NCBI RefSeq assembly: GCF_042653205.1 | Contig: NZ_JBHSHY010000009.1 | Coordinates: 94,004-158,003 of the forward strand | From: Paenibacillus_Z sp042653205 | GTDB lineage: Bacteria > Bacillota > Bacilli > Paenibacillales > Paenibacillaceae | Reading direction: 5' to 3' | DNA length: 64,000 bases | In this document: positions 42,949-51,034 of the stretch, in pieces | Position numbering within the stretch: the stretch's first letter is position 1 | Layout: every line of letters begins with the position of its first letter | The notes under the pieces: model-generated | What the model saw: only the letters and a program-made list of their open reading frames with translations | What the model was told of the DNA's origin: nothing | Database searches by the model: none | Position numbers and translations under genes: made by a program

Positions 42949-43398
42949 CTAAGCCTCCCGTTCGCTCCAAGGCGCCAGCTCCTCTCGGCTCTCGCTGCCC
43001 CATACGATCGTCCAGCAGGACGTTGCTCCCAGCCGGCGAAGCGCCTCGTGCCGGTGGTTCCCGTCGCGGATCGACAGCTTCCCGTCCACGACTTGGGCGA
43101 TCAGCGGCGGATACGCCCAGCCCTCCCGAAGGACCGCCTCGAGCTTGGCTACATGCGCGTCCCAGCTGTCCGCCGGGTTGTGAAATTCCATCTCCGGTTC
43201 CGGCCCGCAGCAGCGCGCCAGCTCCCCGAGCGGCAGCCGCACAGGCCCGGCCCAATACCGCTTCTGCAGCTTGAGTCCGTCCGAGAACGGCAGGTTGCCG
43301 CCGGCCGTCTTCAAGAACAAATGCACCCATTCTTCCAAGCAGCCTTCCGCTGCATAGGCCGCCGCTTCTTGCGGCGTAAACGTCATCGGCAGCGCCAT
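42949..43398 (-). CDS. ParB-like nuclease-fold protein
   Basis: This 149-residue protein's central part carries the ParB/sulfiredoxin motif: YPPLIAQVVDGKLSIRDGNH followed by RHEALRRLG, the equivalent of the ParB GERRYRAL box. There is no DNA-binding helix-turn-helix and no partner parA, so it is a free-standing ParB-like nucleotide-binding protein, a group often linked to small-molecule or phage functions but mostly uncharacterised. The N-terminal half is unrelated to ParB. I chose ATG 43398 with GGAGGG 9 bases upstream; an ATG at 43426 has no better signal. Confidence 0.75.
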   Translation of the reverse strand: MALPMTFTPQEAAAYAAEGCLEEWVHLFLKTAGGNLPFSDGLKLQKRYWAGPVRLPLGELARCCGPEPEMEFHNPADSWDAHVAKLEAVLREGWAYPPLIAQVVDGKLSIRDGNHRHEALRRLGATSCWTIVWGSESREELAPWSEREA

Positions 43399-43659
43399 CG
43401 TTCCATCCCTCCACGGAAGCGTCATCGAAAGCAAAGTCGCGGGTTCGTTCGGCCCCGCGCCTATTCCTTCGCGGCCGCCCCGCCATTCTCCTGCGCGCCG
43501 GCGCCGATTCATTCGGCGCGCTTGCCCAGTCTTGCCGCGCAGCCTGTCACACCCGGAAGCGCCGCGTCGTTCTATGTACGAATGACCGGCTGCCAGATCC
43601 ACGACGCTTCTGACGGTCCAGCTCGTTCAATCAAATCATAAGAAGGACGTGCTTTTTCA

Positions 43660-44352
43660 ATGTTGAACCGATTGACGCCTTTATTCGCCGCTTCCGCCGC
43701 CGCATCCGGCGAGCCGGGCCAAAAAGTCCTGTATATCACCGCCAATCCGAATGGGGTCGAGCAATCGTACAGCATGGCCGTGGGCAAGGAATTCCTCGAT
43801 GCCTACCATGCCGTGAATCCGAACGACGTCATCTACCACCTCGACTTGTTCCAAACGGACATTCCGCTCTTGAACGAAGAGGTCTTCGGCGCTTGGGGCA
43901 AGCTGCGGTCGGGTACGCCGTTCGCGCAGCTGACGGGATCCGAGCAAGCCAAGGTCAGCCGGCTCGGCGAGCTGGTCGACGAGTTCGTCGAAGCGGACAA
44001 ATACATTTTCGTCAATCCGGTGTGGAACTTCTCCTATCCGCCGGTACTGAAAGCGTACATCGACGCCTTCTTCATCGCCGGCAAAACGTTCCGCTACACC
44101 GCGGACGGCCCGATCGGGCTACTGGCCGACAAAAAAGCGTTCCACATCCAAGCCAGCGGCAGCGTGCTGTCCGAAGGCCACTTCGCCGAATTCGAAATGG
44201 CGCACCGCCATCTCGGCGCTGTGCTCAAGTTTCTGGGCGTGCCGAGCTTCGAGGCCGTGTACGTGGAAGGCATGGCCGCGCAAGCCGACCAAGCCGAAAC
44301 GATCAAAGCCCACGCGATCGTCCAAGCCCGCGAAGCCGCGAAGCGCTTCTAA
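43660..44352 (+). CDS. FMN-dependent NADH-azoreductase (AzoR family)
   Basis: This 230-residue flavodoxin-fold quinone/azo reductase has the FMN phosphate-binding region KVLYITANPNGVEQSYSMAV near residue 22, the isoalloxazine-binding NPVWNFSYPPVLKAYIDAFF near residue 115, and a third conserved region HIQASGSVLSEG. It uses NADH to reduce quinones and azo compounds; the physiological role is electrophile/quinone detoxification. The N-terminal 20 residues are an Ala/Ser-rich extension. AAGAAGGACG lies 9 bases before the ATG. It is monocistronic. Confidence 0.94.
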   Translation: MLNRLTPLFAASAAASGEPGQKVLYITANPNGVEQSYSMAVGKEFLDAYHAVNPNDVIYHLDLFQTDIPLLNEEVFGAWGKLRSGTPFAQLTGSEQAKVSRLGELVDEFVEADKYIFVNPVWNFSYPPVLKAYIDAFFIAGKTFRYTADGPIGLLADKKAFHIQASGSVLSEGHFAEFEMAHRHLGAVLKFLGVPSFEAVYVEGMAAQADQAETIKAHAIVQAREAAKRF

Positions 44353-44385
44353 GCCAGCTTATGCGCGGTTATCGTCACGCCAACA

Positions 44386-44411
44386 AAACCTGCCGTCTAT
44401 TCGGCAGGTTT
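44386..44411 (+). terminator. Terminator of the azoreductase gene
   Basis: AAACCTGCCG (44386-44395) pairs perfectly with CGGCAGGTTT (44402-44411) and is followed by CTTCG. Confidence 0.82.
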
Positions 44412-44705
44412 CTTCGCGTTTATTGGCGTCATCAGGGTTCCGGTCGTACGCCGATCTGCCCGGCCTCGGGGGCAAGCTTCTCATCGCGGTACGGCAGATG
44501 AGCCAGGCCGGAAACACGCCGAGCAGCAGCGAGAGCGAAGCGAACAAGCCGATTTCCCTCAACCAACGGTTGAATTCGCGATTGGACATTCCGATCGGGA
44601 AAATCCTCGCGGTAATCGCAAAGTAACGATAACGCGAGGACACGTCTGCCCGCTGCGGGTACCCTCTTCAATGAGCCGCAAGCGGACATCCGCGCGGGCA
44701 AATAG

Positions 44706-44731
44706 GCCGCCGGCTGTCCCGGCGGCCTTTT
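44706..44731. terminator. Terminator near the DinB-family gene end
   Basis: GGCCGCCGG pairs with CCGGCGGCC around CTGTC, with TTTTCC on the plus strand and TATTT on the minus strand. It lies directly after the DinB-like gene stop. Confidence 0.7.
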
Positions 44732-44746
44732 CCCTGGATCGGCAGG

Positions 44747-45238
44747 TCAGTTCGCCGCTTCCGTCTTGTACAAGCCCCGGCGGATCAAATTCGCGGTCAC
44801 CGGCTGCTTGCCGAGCTCGCGGGACCAGACGGACAGCTGGCCGATGTGATGGATCTCATGGGCGATTACGTGCCGCATCACTTCGCCGTACGCGAAGCTT
44901 TCCCGCTGCCCTGGCGGGCCCTCGCCGGTCAGCACCAGGTGCTCCATGCCGCTGTTCCACTCCCGAACGAACGGCTCAACCATCGCGCGGCATTGCTCCG
45001 AGAACGCCCTGACCTTCTGCAGACTCGCATACTCCTCGAACGGCGGCTCTCCTTGGTCCGGCTTGCCCTGCAGCCCGCTGATCCAAGCATACTCGCATTC
45101 CGCGATATGAAACAGCGTATAGAGAATGCTCCCCGGCCCGCCCGTCCGACGCTTCAGCAGTTCCTGCTCGTCCACCGTCTCGCACCAGTCGAACCAATCG
45201 TCGCGCACCTGCCAATTGTATTCGAACAGTTTCCGCAT
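44747..45238 (-). CDS. DinB-like metalloprotein
   Basis: This 163-residue DinB/YfiT four-helix-bundle protein has its three conserved metal-binding His residues visible in LYTLFHIAECEYAW near the start and RHVIAHEIHHIGQLS near the end. Such proteins are putative metal-dependent enzymes, some acting in thiol-dependent detoxification; the substrate is unknown. GTRL-like starts are absent; ATG at 45238 gives MRKLFEYNWQVRDDWFDWC, the family start. A second DinB-like gene lies at 52504-52953. Confidence 0.88.
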   Translation of the reverse strand: MRKLFEYNWQVRDDWFDWCETVDEQELLKRRTGGPGSILYTLFHIAECEYAWISGLQGKPDQGEPPFEEYASLQKVRAFSEQCRAMVEPFVREWNSGMEHLVLTGEGPPGQRESFAYGEVMRHVIAHEIHHIGQLSVWSRELGKQPVTANLIRRGLYKTEAAN

Positions 45239-45388
45239 CGCATTCGCCTCCCGATTTCAACTCCGTGCCTCAGTCGATTCCGTACCTACTTCGCCAACGG
45301 AAGGCGCATATCCTGCTAATTTCTGTAAAAATCATTTCGTTCTTCGTTTGGGCGGACGCGGCTTGCGTGCCGGCGTTGACAGGGCAAA

Positions 45389-45468
45389 AGGCAGCCGCGC
45401 TTGTGAACTGCACTTCCAATCGTTAGATGGTGTCTAACAATTGGGGTGCGGTTCACCCGCGGCTGCCT
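45389..45468. repeat. 80-base hairpin element after the VOC gene
   Basis: The outer stem AGGCAGCCGCG (45389-45399) pairs with CGCGGCTGCCT (45458-45468). The inner stem continues GTGAAC, TGCAC, CCAAT and GTTAGA against TCTAAC, ATTGG, GTGC(G) and GTTCAC. The minus strand ends TTTTGCCC, so it can terminate the VOC gene, but the stem is far longer than a normal terminator and looks like a mobile hairpin. Confidence 0.7.
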
Positions 45469-45500
45469 CTCTTCGCTTCCTGCAAGGTGCTCCCTGTTCC

Positions 45501-45884
45501 TCAGTCGAGCGGGGTTGCGAGCATCCATACGTGGCCGAACGGATCTTCGATTTTCCCTACCCGATCCCCATGAGGCTGGTCTTGGACTTGGCGAAGAATC
45601 TCGGCCCCTTCCAAAACGGCTCTCGTCACGGCTTTGTCGACGTCGCCGACGTATAGGTACAGCATGACTGGCGTGCCGCCGAGTGAAGCGGCCGACCGGT
45701 TATGTCCGGGAAACTCGTCCGCGATCATGATCCGGGCTTCCCCGATCCTCATCTCAGCGTGCGCGATTTTCCCTTCGTCCGTCGCGATGCGATGGACTTC
45801 TTCGGCGCCGAAGGCGCGCTTGTAAAACGCGATGGCGCGCGCGGCATCCTCGACCGCCAGCATCGGAATCGCAGCTCCATTCAT
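45501..45884 (-). CDS. VOC-family (glyoxalase/bleomycin-resistance-like) protein
   Basis: This 127-residue protein is the paired beta-alpha-beta-beta-beta fold of the PhnB/VOC group: IPMLAVEDAARAIAFYKRAF, FGAEEVHRI, then YLYVGDVDKAVTRAVLEGAE and a final GDRVGKIEDPFGHVWMLATP. Metal-binding residues (His/Glu in HAEMRIGE and the terminal GHVW) are in the usual positions. The substrate is unknown. It is a single gene between the XRE repeat gene and the DinB gene. Confidence 0.9.
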   Translation of the reverse strand: MNGAAIPMLAVEDAARAIAFYKRAFGAEEVHRIATDEGKIAHAEMRIGEARIMIADEFPGHNRSAASLGGTPVMLYLYVGDVDKAVTRAVLEGAEILRQVQDQPHGDRVGKIEDPFGHVWMLATPLD

Positions 45885-45907
45885 TGCGATGGTTCCTCCT
45901 CCCGGGC

Positions 45908-47065
45908 TTACTCCGCCGCGCGCGGCAGCGTCCGCTCCAGCATGCGCCGGACGAGCCGCTCCAGCGACGCCTTGTCCATGAACGGCGCCAGGCTCGAGAG
46001 CACGTCGGCACCGAGCGCGCCGGATTCCGCGTGCTCCAGCAGCTTCCCGATGCTTTCCCGGGACAGAAACGGCGCCAGTCCGACGAGATGTTCGACGTCG
46101 ATGGTGCCGTCAATGGCCCCGTCGGCGAGGCGGTCGAGCGTGCCGCGGCCGATGAACGGCGCTAGCGCGTGAATGGATTCCCAGTCGAGCTCGCTCGCGT
46201 CGCTCTTCAGCACGAGCCGGTCGAGCTGCTCGGCGTCCAGAAACGGCGCCAGTCCGACGAGATGGCGCATCTCGAGCTTGCCTTCAGCCGCGCGGTCCAC
46301 CAAGCGGGTGAGCGAAGCTTTGCCGATGAACGGGGCGAGCGCATGGAGGACGTCCGCATCCGCCAGTCCCTCCTCGACGTAGCCGAGCATCACGTCGATC
46401 GTGTCGCTGCCGAGAAACGGCGCCAGCTGCAATATCGAATCCAAGCTCGGGAGTCCTTCGCGCCGCTCGCCGCGGGCGGTCTCTTCTTCCCGTTCGGCGC
46501 CGGCGCTCTCGTCCGCATCGGCAACGGCGAGCGCTCCCGAAGCTTCGGCATCCGCTCCGTCTTCGTCCGCCTCGGCGGCCGCGTCCCTGCTCTCCGCCGC
46601 TTCGGACGTCGCCTCTGCCTCCGCTTGCGCGTCCTCGCCTTCCGCCGCCTCGGTCTTCGCCTCCGCTTGCGTGTCCTCGCCCTCCGCCGCTTCAGCCTTC
46701 GCCTCCACCTCCGCGCCCAGCTCTGCCACGGCCTCCGCTTCTGCGCGCTCCGCCTCCTCGACTACCGCCACCTCGGCCATCGCCTCCTCGGCCGCCGCGA
46801 CCGCGGCTTCCGCGGCGACTGCCTCTGCCGGCGCGGCTGCCGGCGCGGCCGGCACCCGGCGCTCGCCCTCCAGCAGCTCATCAATGGACGTGCCGAGCAG
46901 CCGGGCAATGGTCGGCAGCAACCCGATATCCGGAAGCGATTCGCCGCGCTCCCATTTCGATACCGCCTGATGGCTCAAGCTTAACCGTTCGGCGAATTCC
47001 GCCTGCGTCATGCCTTTTTCTTTTCTCAATCTGGAGATATACGCGCCGATCTTCCGCATTTCCAT
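45908..47065 (-). CDS. XRE-family regulator with six C-terminal LAPF repeats
   Basis: This 385-residue protein has three parts. Residues about 5-62 form an XRE helix-turn-helix (IGAYISRLRKEKGMTQAEFA, ...SHQAVSKWERGESLPD). Residues about 70-208 are an Ala/Glu/Asp-rich linker with internal EAKTEAAEGED-type repeats. Residues about 210-385 are six head-to-tail copies of a 29-residue unit with core LAPFLxxxxLDRLV (LAPFLGSDTID, LAPFIGKASLT, LAPFLDAEQLD, LAPFIGRGTLD, LAPFLSRESIG, LAPFMDKASLE). Each unit looks like a helix-turn-helix pair. I know no function for these repeats; a protein-binding solenoid is my inference. CGGAGGCGG precedes the ATG at 47065. Confidence 0.8.
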   Translation of the reverse strand: MEMRKIGAYISRLRKEKGMTQAEFAERLSLSHQAVSKWERGESLPDIGLLPTIARLLGTSIDELLEGERRVPAAPAAAPAEAVAAEAAVAAAEEAMAEVAVVEEAERAEAEAVAELGAEVEAKAEAAEGEDTQAEAKTEAAEGEDAQAEAEATSEAAESRDAAAEADEDGADAEASGALAVADADESAGAEREEETARGERREGLPSLDSILQLAPFLGSDTIDVMLGYVEEGLADADVLHALAPFIGKASLTRLVDRAAEGKLEMRHLVGLAPFLDAEQLDRLVLKSDASELDWESIHALAPFIGRGTLDRLADGAIDGTIDVEHLVGLAPFLSRESIGKLLEHAESGALGADVLSSLAPFMDKASLERLVRRMLERTLPRAAE

Positions 47066-47854
47066 TCCGAACCGCCTCCGATAAACGAAATTGTACAGTG
47101 CGCACTGTCTGGGTTCAGCATAGCATGGCTGCCGCTTCCGCTCTAGCAAACGTCGGTTGAAGCGTCCCATTCAACCGGCGGTAGAATCGCAAACGCATCC
47201 GTGCGCCTTCGGCCGTCCCGGACGTACGGCCATTATGCCGGATGCGGGACATGCGCCATTTCGGGCATCCAGCGCCGGACATAAGCTGGAGCAACGACTG
47301 GACAATAAGGACGCTGATGCGAATGGCCTGCTGGATTCAAACCGCAATCATCGTGACCAATAAGGGGACGATCCTGTTCGGCAACGCCGACATTCTCCCG
47401 ATCATCGGCAGCGGCGGCGGCAGTACGAAGGACGTCGCCGAAAACAACGAGGAGACGAACATTCCCGGCGGCGGGGGAAGGGGCCGAAGGCGTCGCGAAC
47501 GCCGCGTCGTAGAGACGCGGCTCGCGGCGGAAGCAGCGGCGGTATACGAGGCGGCGCTATCGCCGCCTCCGTCTTGCCGGCGGGATGCCGCGCGCCGCCA
47601 GCGCCATGCCGCGGCACGCCATGCGCGCCGGCCGGCGCCTGCCAGCCGGCCGCCTCGGCCCAGCGCCGGCTCCGCCGGATCGAGGCGCGCGGGACGGCGC
47701 GCCGCTCCTTCATGCGTTCGCACCTAACCCATTCCCGCTCGGTCCGGCGATTCCCTGCCGGCGGCGCGAATGAAAAACTCCCTTTCCCGCGGCGCGTCGG
47801 CGGCTGCCGGCGCTCCGGGAGAAAGGGAGAAAAGCGTCGTTCGGATTAGGCCGA
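47066..47854. other. 789-base GC-rich intergenic region without a convincing gene
   Basis: Upstream of the repeat protein this stretch holds its promoter region and, on the plus strand, a frame from ATG 47317 whose first 50 residues (IQTAIIVTNKGTILFGNADI, then a Gly/Ser-rich turn) look coding but then turn into an Arg/Ala-rich run typical of non-coding GC-rich DNA. I see no ribosome binding site strong enough to call it. The last part carries the terminator at 47773-47829. Confidence 0.5.
47773..47829 (-). terminator. Terminator of the minimal flavoprotein gene
   Basis: CTCCCTTTC (47778-47786) pairs with GAAAGGGAG (47821-47829), with further CG-rich pairing inside. On the minus strand TTTTTCATTC follows. 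Confidence 0.75.
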
Positions 47855-48418
47855 TTATTTCAACAAATCGTGGTCGACGTACCGCGCGCCGTTCAGCTCG
47901 CTGATGACGTTGATGGCAACCTTCGCGCCGTCGCCCGCGGTAATGATCGTGTGCACGCTGACGCCCGCGCACGTGCCGGCCGCCCAGATGCCCGGCACGT
48001 TCGTGCGGCCTTCCGCGTCCGCGTCGAGAATCGTCTTGATCCGCGGCTCCGTGCCCGGCTTCGTGCTCAGGCCGGACTTCTCCGCGAAGTCCAGGAAGAG
48101 GCCGGACGCGACGATGACGACCTTGGCGTCGTACGATTCGCCCGACTCCGTCGCGATCCGGAAGCCGCCGTCCGTCTTGGCGATCTCGGTCACTTTGCCC
48201 TGCACGTACTCGGCGCCGAATTTCTTTGCTTGGTTAATGCCGGTCTCGACCAGGTTCGGTCCCGTGATTTCCGGTACGCCGTAGTGGTTCTCGATCCAGG
48301 CCTTCTTGGTGATGCTCTGATCGCTGTCGATCAGCAGCGTCTTCTTGCCGGCCTTGGCCGCGAACAACGCCGCGCTTCCGCCCGCCGGTCCTGCTCCGAT
48401 GATTGCGATTTCCGTCAT
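47855..48418 (-). CDS. Minimal FAD-binding protein (thioredoxin-reductase-like, no NADPH domain)
   Basis: This 187-residue protein has an N-terminal FAD half (IAIIGAGPAGGSAALFAAKA; VVIVASGLFLD) followed directly by the C-terminal FAD half of thioredoxin reductases (GRTNVPGIWAAGTCAGVSVH, AGDGAKVAINVISEL). The NADPH domain with its GGG motif and the redox CxxC, normally inserted between these halves, are missing, and normal TrxR is about 310 residues. It cannot reduce thioredoxin in the standard way; it may need an electron-donor partner or have a different role. There is no frameshift and both ends are intact. ATG 48418 precedes the strict GxGxxG; the longer frame to 48451 has no ribosome binding site. 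Confidence 0.83.
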   Translation of the reverse strand: MTEIAIIGAGPAGGSAALFAAKAGKKTLLIDSDQSITKKAWIENHYGVPEITGPNLVETGINQAKKFGAEYVQGKVTEIAKTDGGFRIATESGESYDAKVVIVASGLFLDFAEKSGLSTKPGTEPRIKTILDADAEGRTNVPGIWAAGTCAGVSVHTIITAGDGAKVAINVISELNGARYVDHDLLK

Positions 48419-48540
48419 GTTCTTACCTCCCGAATGGAATTTAAGATACAAGCGCTTTCGTCCCCTATATTACGCTTTGAATCCGGGTTGTTCAACTTGT
48501 CATATCCCTATGTTGCGAATATCGCCGGGCCGCCCGATCG

Positions 48541-49659
48541 CTACGAAACCGGGCTCGCCTGCGCGCGGCCCACACGCTGCTCCGCCTCGTCCATCGCTTC
48601 GACCAGCATCCGGAACAGCGCCAGATCCTCCGCCGCGTCCTCCGGCGTCGTCTTGATCGGCGCGCCGTGCGCGATGGCGTCGTGGAACAGCCGCAGCTCG
48701 ATCGTATACGAATCCGTGAACGTCGGGCGGATGACCGACTCCTTATACGTCTCGCCGTCCGATTCCGTCACCGTCAGCGTCGTCGGCAGATGGCGGATGT
48801 AGGCCGTATCGTAGTCGACCTTGACCGTGCCCGTCTCGCCCATGACCTCGATCGTCGCGTCGAAGCGCCCCTGATGGTCGATGCCGGTCTCGAACAGCGC
48901 GTTGAAGCCCGCGTCGTATTGAAACATCGCGCTCATGAACTGGCCGTCGTTCCAGCGGGACGCCGCCAGCACCCGCGACGGCATGCCGAGGATCTCGCGC
49001 ATCGCGGACAAGTCGTGGCTGCTCAGTCCCGCCATGAGCCGGTACGTGCCGTAAAACCGTTCCGCCCGTTCGCCCAGCGCCTCCTTCACCTGCGCCGCCC
49101 CGCGAACGCGCCGGTCCTCCGCCTGCTCGGCCGGAATGTCGTCGAAACGAAGGACGCTCGCGGTCTGACGGATGAAATAGCTGTTCGGCCCGATGATGTC
49201 GCGCACCCGCGCGTAATTGATCCGGCCCAGCTTCTTCGCTTCCGCCACGCCCTGCACGAACGCCGGCGCGTAGCGTCGCATGTAGCCGACCATCGCCTTG
49301 CCGGCGGACGCGTTCTTCGCGGCGATGATCCGCCTCGCGTCGGCGTCGTTCAGGCACATCGGCTTCTCCACGAAGACGTGCTTGTTCCGCTGCAGCGCGC
49401 CGACGACGCAGTCCGCGTGGTATTCGTCACTGTTCAGCACGAGCACCGCTTCCACTTCCTCGTCGTCCAGCAGCTCCTCCGCCGACGTATACCGCCGCGC
49501 GACGCGGTATTGTTCCCCGACCGCGTGCACGAGCCCCGGCGAGACGTCGCAGATCGCCGTGAGTTCGAACCGGTCCCGCATAGCCTCCAGAACGGGCAGG
49601 TGAATGACCTGCGCCGCCTCTCCGAGCCCGATCATACCAAGCTTTACGATATTGCTCAT
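48541..49659 (-). CDS. Gfo/Idh/MocA-family oxidoreductase
   Basis: This 372-residue protein has the NAD(P)-binding LGMIGLGEAAQVIHLPVLEA near residue 7 and the family EKPMCLNDADARRIIAAKNA segment with the conserved EKP. The C-terminal dehydrogenase fold has SSHDLSAMREILG as the catalytic-region equivalent. The substrate (a sugar or inositol derivative) is unknown. AAGGAGG lies upstream of the ATG. It is divergent from trpB and not linked to the two Gfo/Idh genes at 59.6-61.5 kb. Confidence 0.9.
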   Translation of the reverse strand: MSNIVKLGMIGLGEAAQVIHLPVLEAMRDRFELTAICDVSPGLVHAVGEQYRVARRYTSAEELLDDEEVEAVLVLNSDEYHADCVVGALQRNKHVFVEKPMCLNDADARRIIAAKNASAGKAMVGYMRRYAPAFVQGVAEAKKLGRINYARVRDIIGPNSYFIRQTASVLRFDDIPAEQAEDRRVRGAAQVKEALGERAERFYGTYRLMAGLSSHDLSAMREILGMPSRVLAASRWNDGQFMSAMFQYDAGFNALFETGIDHQGRFDATIEVMGETGTVKVDYDTAYIRHLPTTLTVTESDGETYKESVIRPTFTDSYTIELRLFHDAIAHGAPIKTTPEDAAEDLALFRMLVEAMDEAEQRVGRAQASPVS

Positions 49660-49816
49660 TGCTTATATGCCTCCTTGTTTTCTTACCGGGTTCGAGGCGA
49701 TGATTGCGTTTCCAATATTTCGCCCGCGCTCCGAGTTTTTCCCAAGACCATTGCTACGAATTATGCTACCATAGAAACGAAAGGGATGACTATAGGAAAA
49801 TGGAGGCGCTTGCAAA

Positions 49817-50980
49817 ATGACGGAAACCTTAAAGCCCGAAGGCTATTTCGGCGAGTTCGGCGGCAGCTTCGTCCCGCCCGAGCTGCAGGAAGTGCTGGAT
49901 TACTTAAGCGAACAGTTCCATACATACAAGGACGACCCGGCGTTCAACGAAGAATATCGCTACTACCTGCGCGAATACGTCGGCCGCGAAAATCCGCTGA
50001 CCTTCGCGAAGCAGCTGACGGAAGCCTGGGGCGGCGCCAAGATTTATTTGAAGCGCGAAGATCTCAACCATACCGGCGCGCATAAGATCAACAACGTCAT
50101 CGGCCAAATCCTGCTCGCCAAGCGGATGGGCGCGAAGCGCGTCATCGCGGAGACCGGCGCCGGACAGCACGGCGTCGCCACCGCCACGGCCTGCGCCATG
50201 TTCGTCATGGACTGCGTCATCTACATGGGCGCCGAGGATACGCGCCGCCAAGCGCTCAACGTCTTCCGCATGGAGCTGCTCGGCGCGACCGTCGTGCCGG
50301 TCGCCAAGGGCCAGGGGCGGCTGAAGGACGCCGTCGACGAGGCGCTGAACGACCTCATCGCGAACTATAAGAACACGTTCTACCTGCTCGGTTCCGCCGT
50401 CGGCCCGCATCCGTTCCCGACGATGGTCAAGCATTTCCAATCCGTCATCAGCGAAGAATCGAAGCGGCAAATCCTCGAGAAGGAAGGCCGGCTCCCGGAT
50501 GCCGTGCTCGCCTGCGTCGGCGGCGGCAGCAACGCGATCGGCGCGTTCGCGCATTACCTGGACGAGCCGTCCGTGCGGCTGATCGGCGTGGAGCCGGACC
50601 AGGCGGCGACGCTGACCCAAGGCGTGCCGAGCTTGATCCACGGCTTCAAATGCTTGGTGCTGCTCGACGAGGAAGGCAATCCGAAGCCGACGTATTCCAT
50701 CGCGGCCGGCCTCGACTATCCGGGCATCGGGCCGGAGCACAGCCACCTGAAGGTGTCGGGCCGCGCCGAATACGTCACCGTCTCCAACGAGGAAGTGCTG
50801 GCGGCGTTCCGGGAGCTGAGCCGCGTCGAAGGGATCATCCCGGCGCTTGAAAGCGCGCACGCGATCGCCCATGCCAAGAAGCTCGCCCCGACGATGGCCA
50901 AGGACCGCATTCTCATCGTCAACTTGTCGGGCCGCGGCGACAAGGACGTCGAGCAAGTGTTCCGGATGCTGAATCCATAA
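49817..50980 (+). CDS. trpB: Tryptophan synthase beta chain
   Basis: This 387-residue PLP enzyme has GYFGEFGGSFVPPEL at the start, the Schiff-base Lys in LNHTGAHKINNVIGQIL near residue 85, the catalytic Glu in AETGAGQHGVATATACA, the PLP phosphate loop CVGGGSNAIGAF, and the C-terminal HSHLK and NLSGRGDKD segments. These are the TrpB1 type, which normally works with TrpA and condenses indole with serine. No trpA, trpC or other trp gene is next to it, so it stands alone here, or with the MFS gene 55 bases downstream. The ATG is preceded by TGGAGG. Confidence 0.96.
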   Translation: MTETLKPEGYFGEFGGSFVPPELQEVLDYLSEQFHTYKDDPAFNEEYRYYLREYVGRENPLTFAKQLTEAWGGAKIYLKREDLNHTGAHKINNVIGQILLAKRMGAKRVIAETGAGQHGVATATACAMFVMDCVIYMGAEDTRRQALNVFRMELLGATVVPVAKGQGRLKDAVDEALNDLIANYKNTFYLLGSAVGPHPFPTMVKHFQSVISEESKRQILEKEGRLPDAVLACVGGGSNAIGAFAHYLDEPSVRLIGVEPDQAATLTQGVPSLIHGFKCLVLLDEEGNPKPTYSIAAGLDYPGIGPEHSHLKVSGRAEYVTVSNEEVLAAFRELSRVEGIIPALESAHAIAHAKKLAPTMAKDRILIVNLSGRGDKDVEQVFRMLNP

Positions 50981-51034
50981 GCGATCGGAACTCAAACGAC
51001 TGCGCCCATTACGCCAGACGGAAGGATGAGATGG

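Larger units (their letters stand above)
44353..44746. other. Intergenic region between azoreductase and DinB genes
   Basis: This region contains two terminators (44386-44411 and 44706-44731). A minus-strand frame at 44359-44589 could encode a 76-residue one-helix protein but has no convincing ribosome binding site and overlaps the first terminator, so I do not call it. Confidence 0.5.

Noticed and set aside
44359..44589. Possible 76-residue one-helix protein on the minus strand
   Set aside because: No good ribosome binding site, overlaps the azoreductase terminator, and the C-terminal half is non-specific charged sequence.
47317..47727. Plus-strand frame with coding-like first 50 residues
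   Set aside because: The N-terminal part is plausible, but the rest is Arg/Ala/Pro-rich typical of GC-rich non-coding DNA and no ribosome binding site is convincing; I describe it only as part of the intergenic region.
49799..49816. cre-like sequence at the trpB ribosome binding site
   Set aside because: TTGCAAGCGCCTCCA misses the cre consensus at one defined position and coincides with the ribosome binding site, so it is probably chance.
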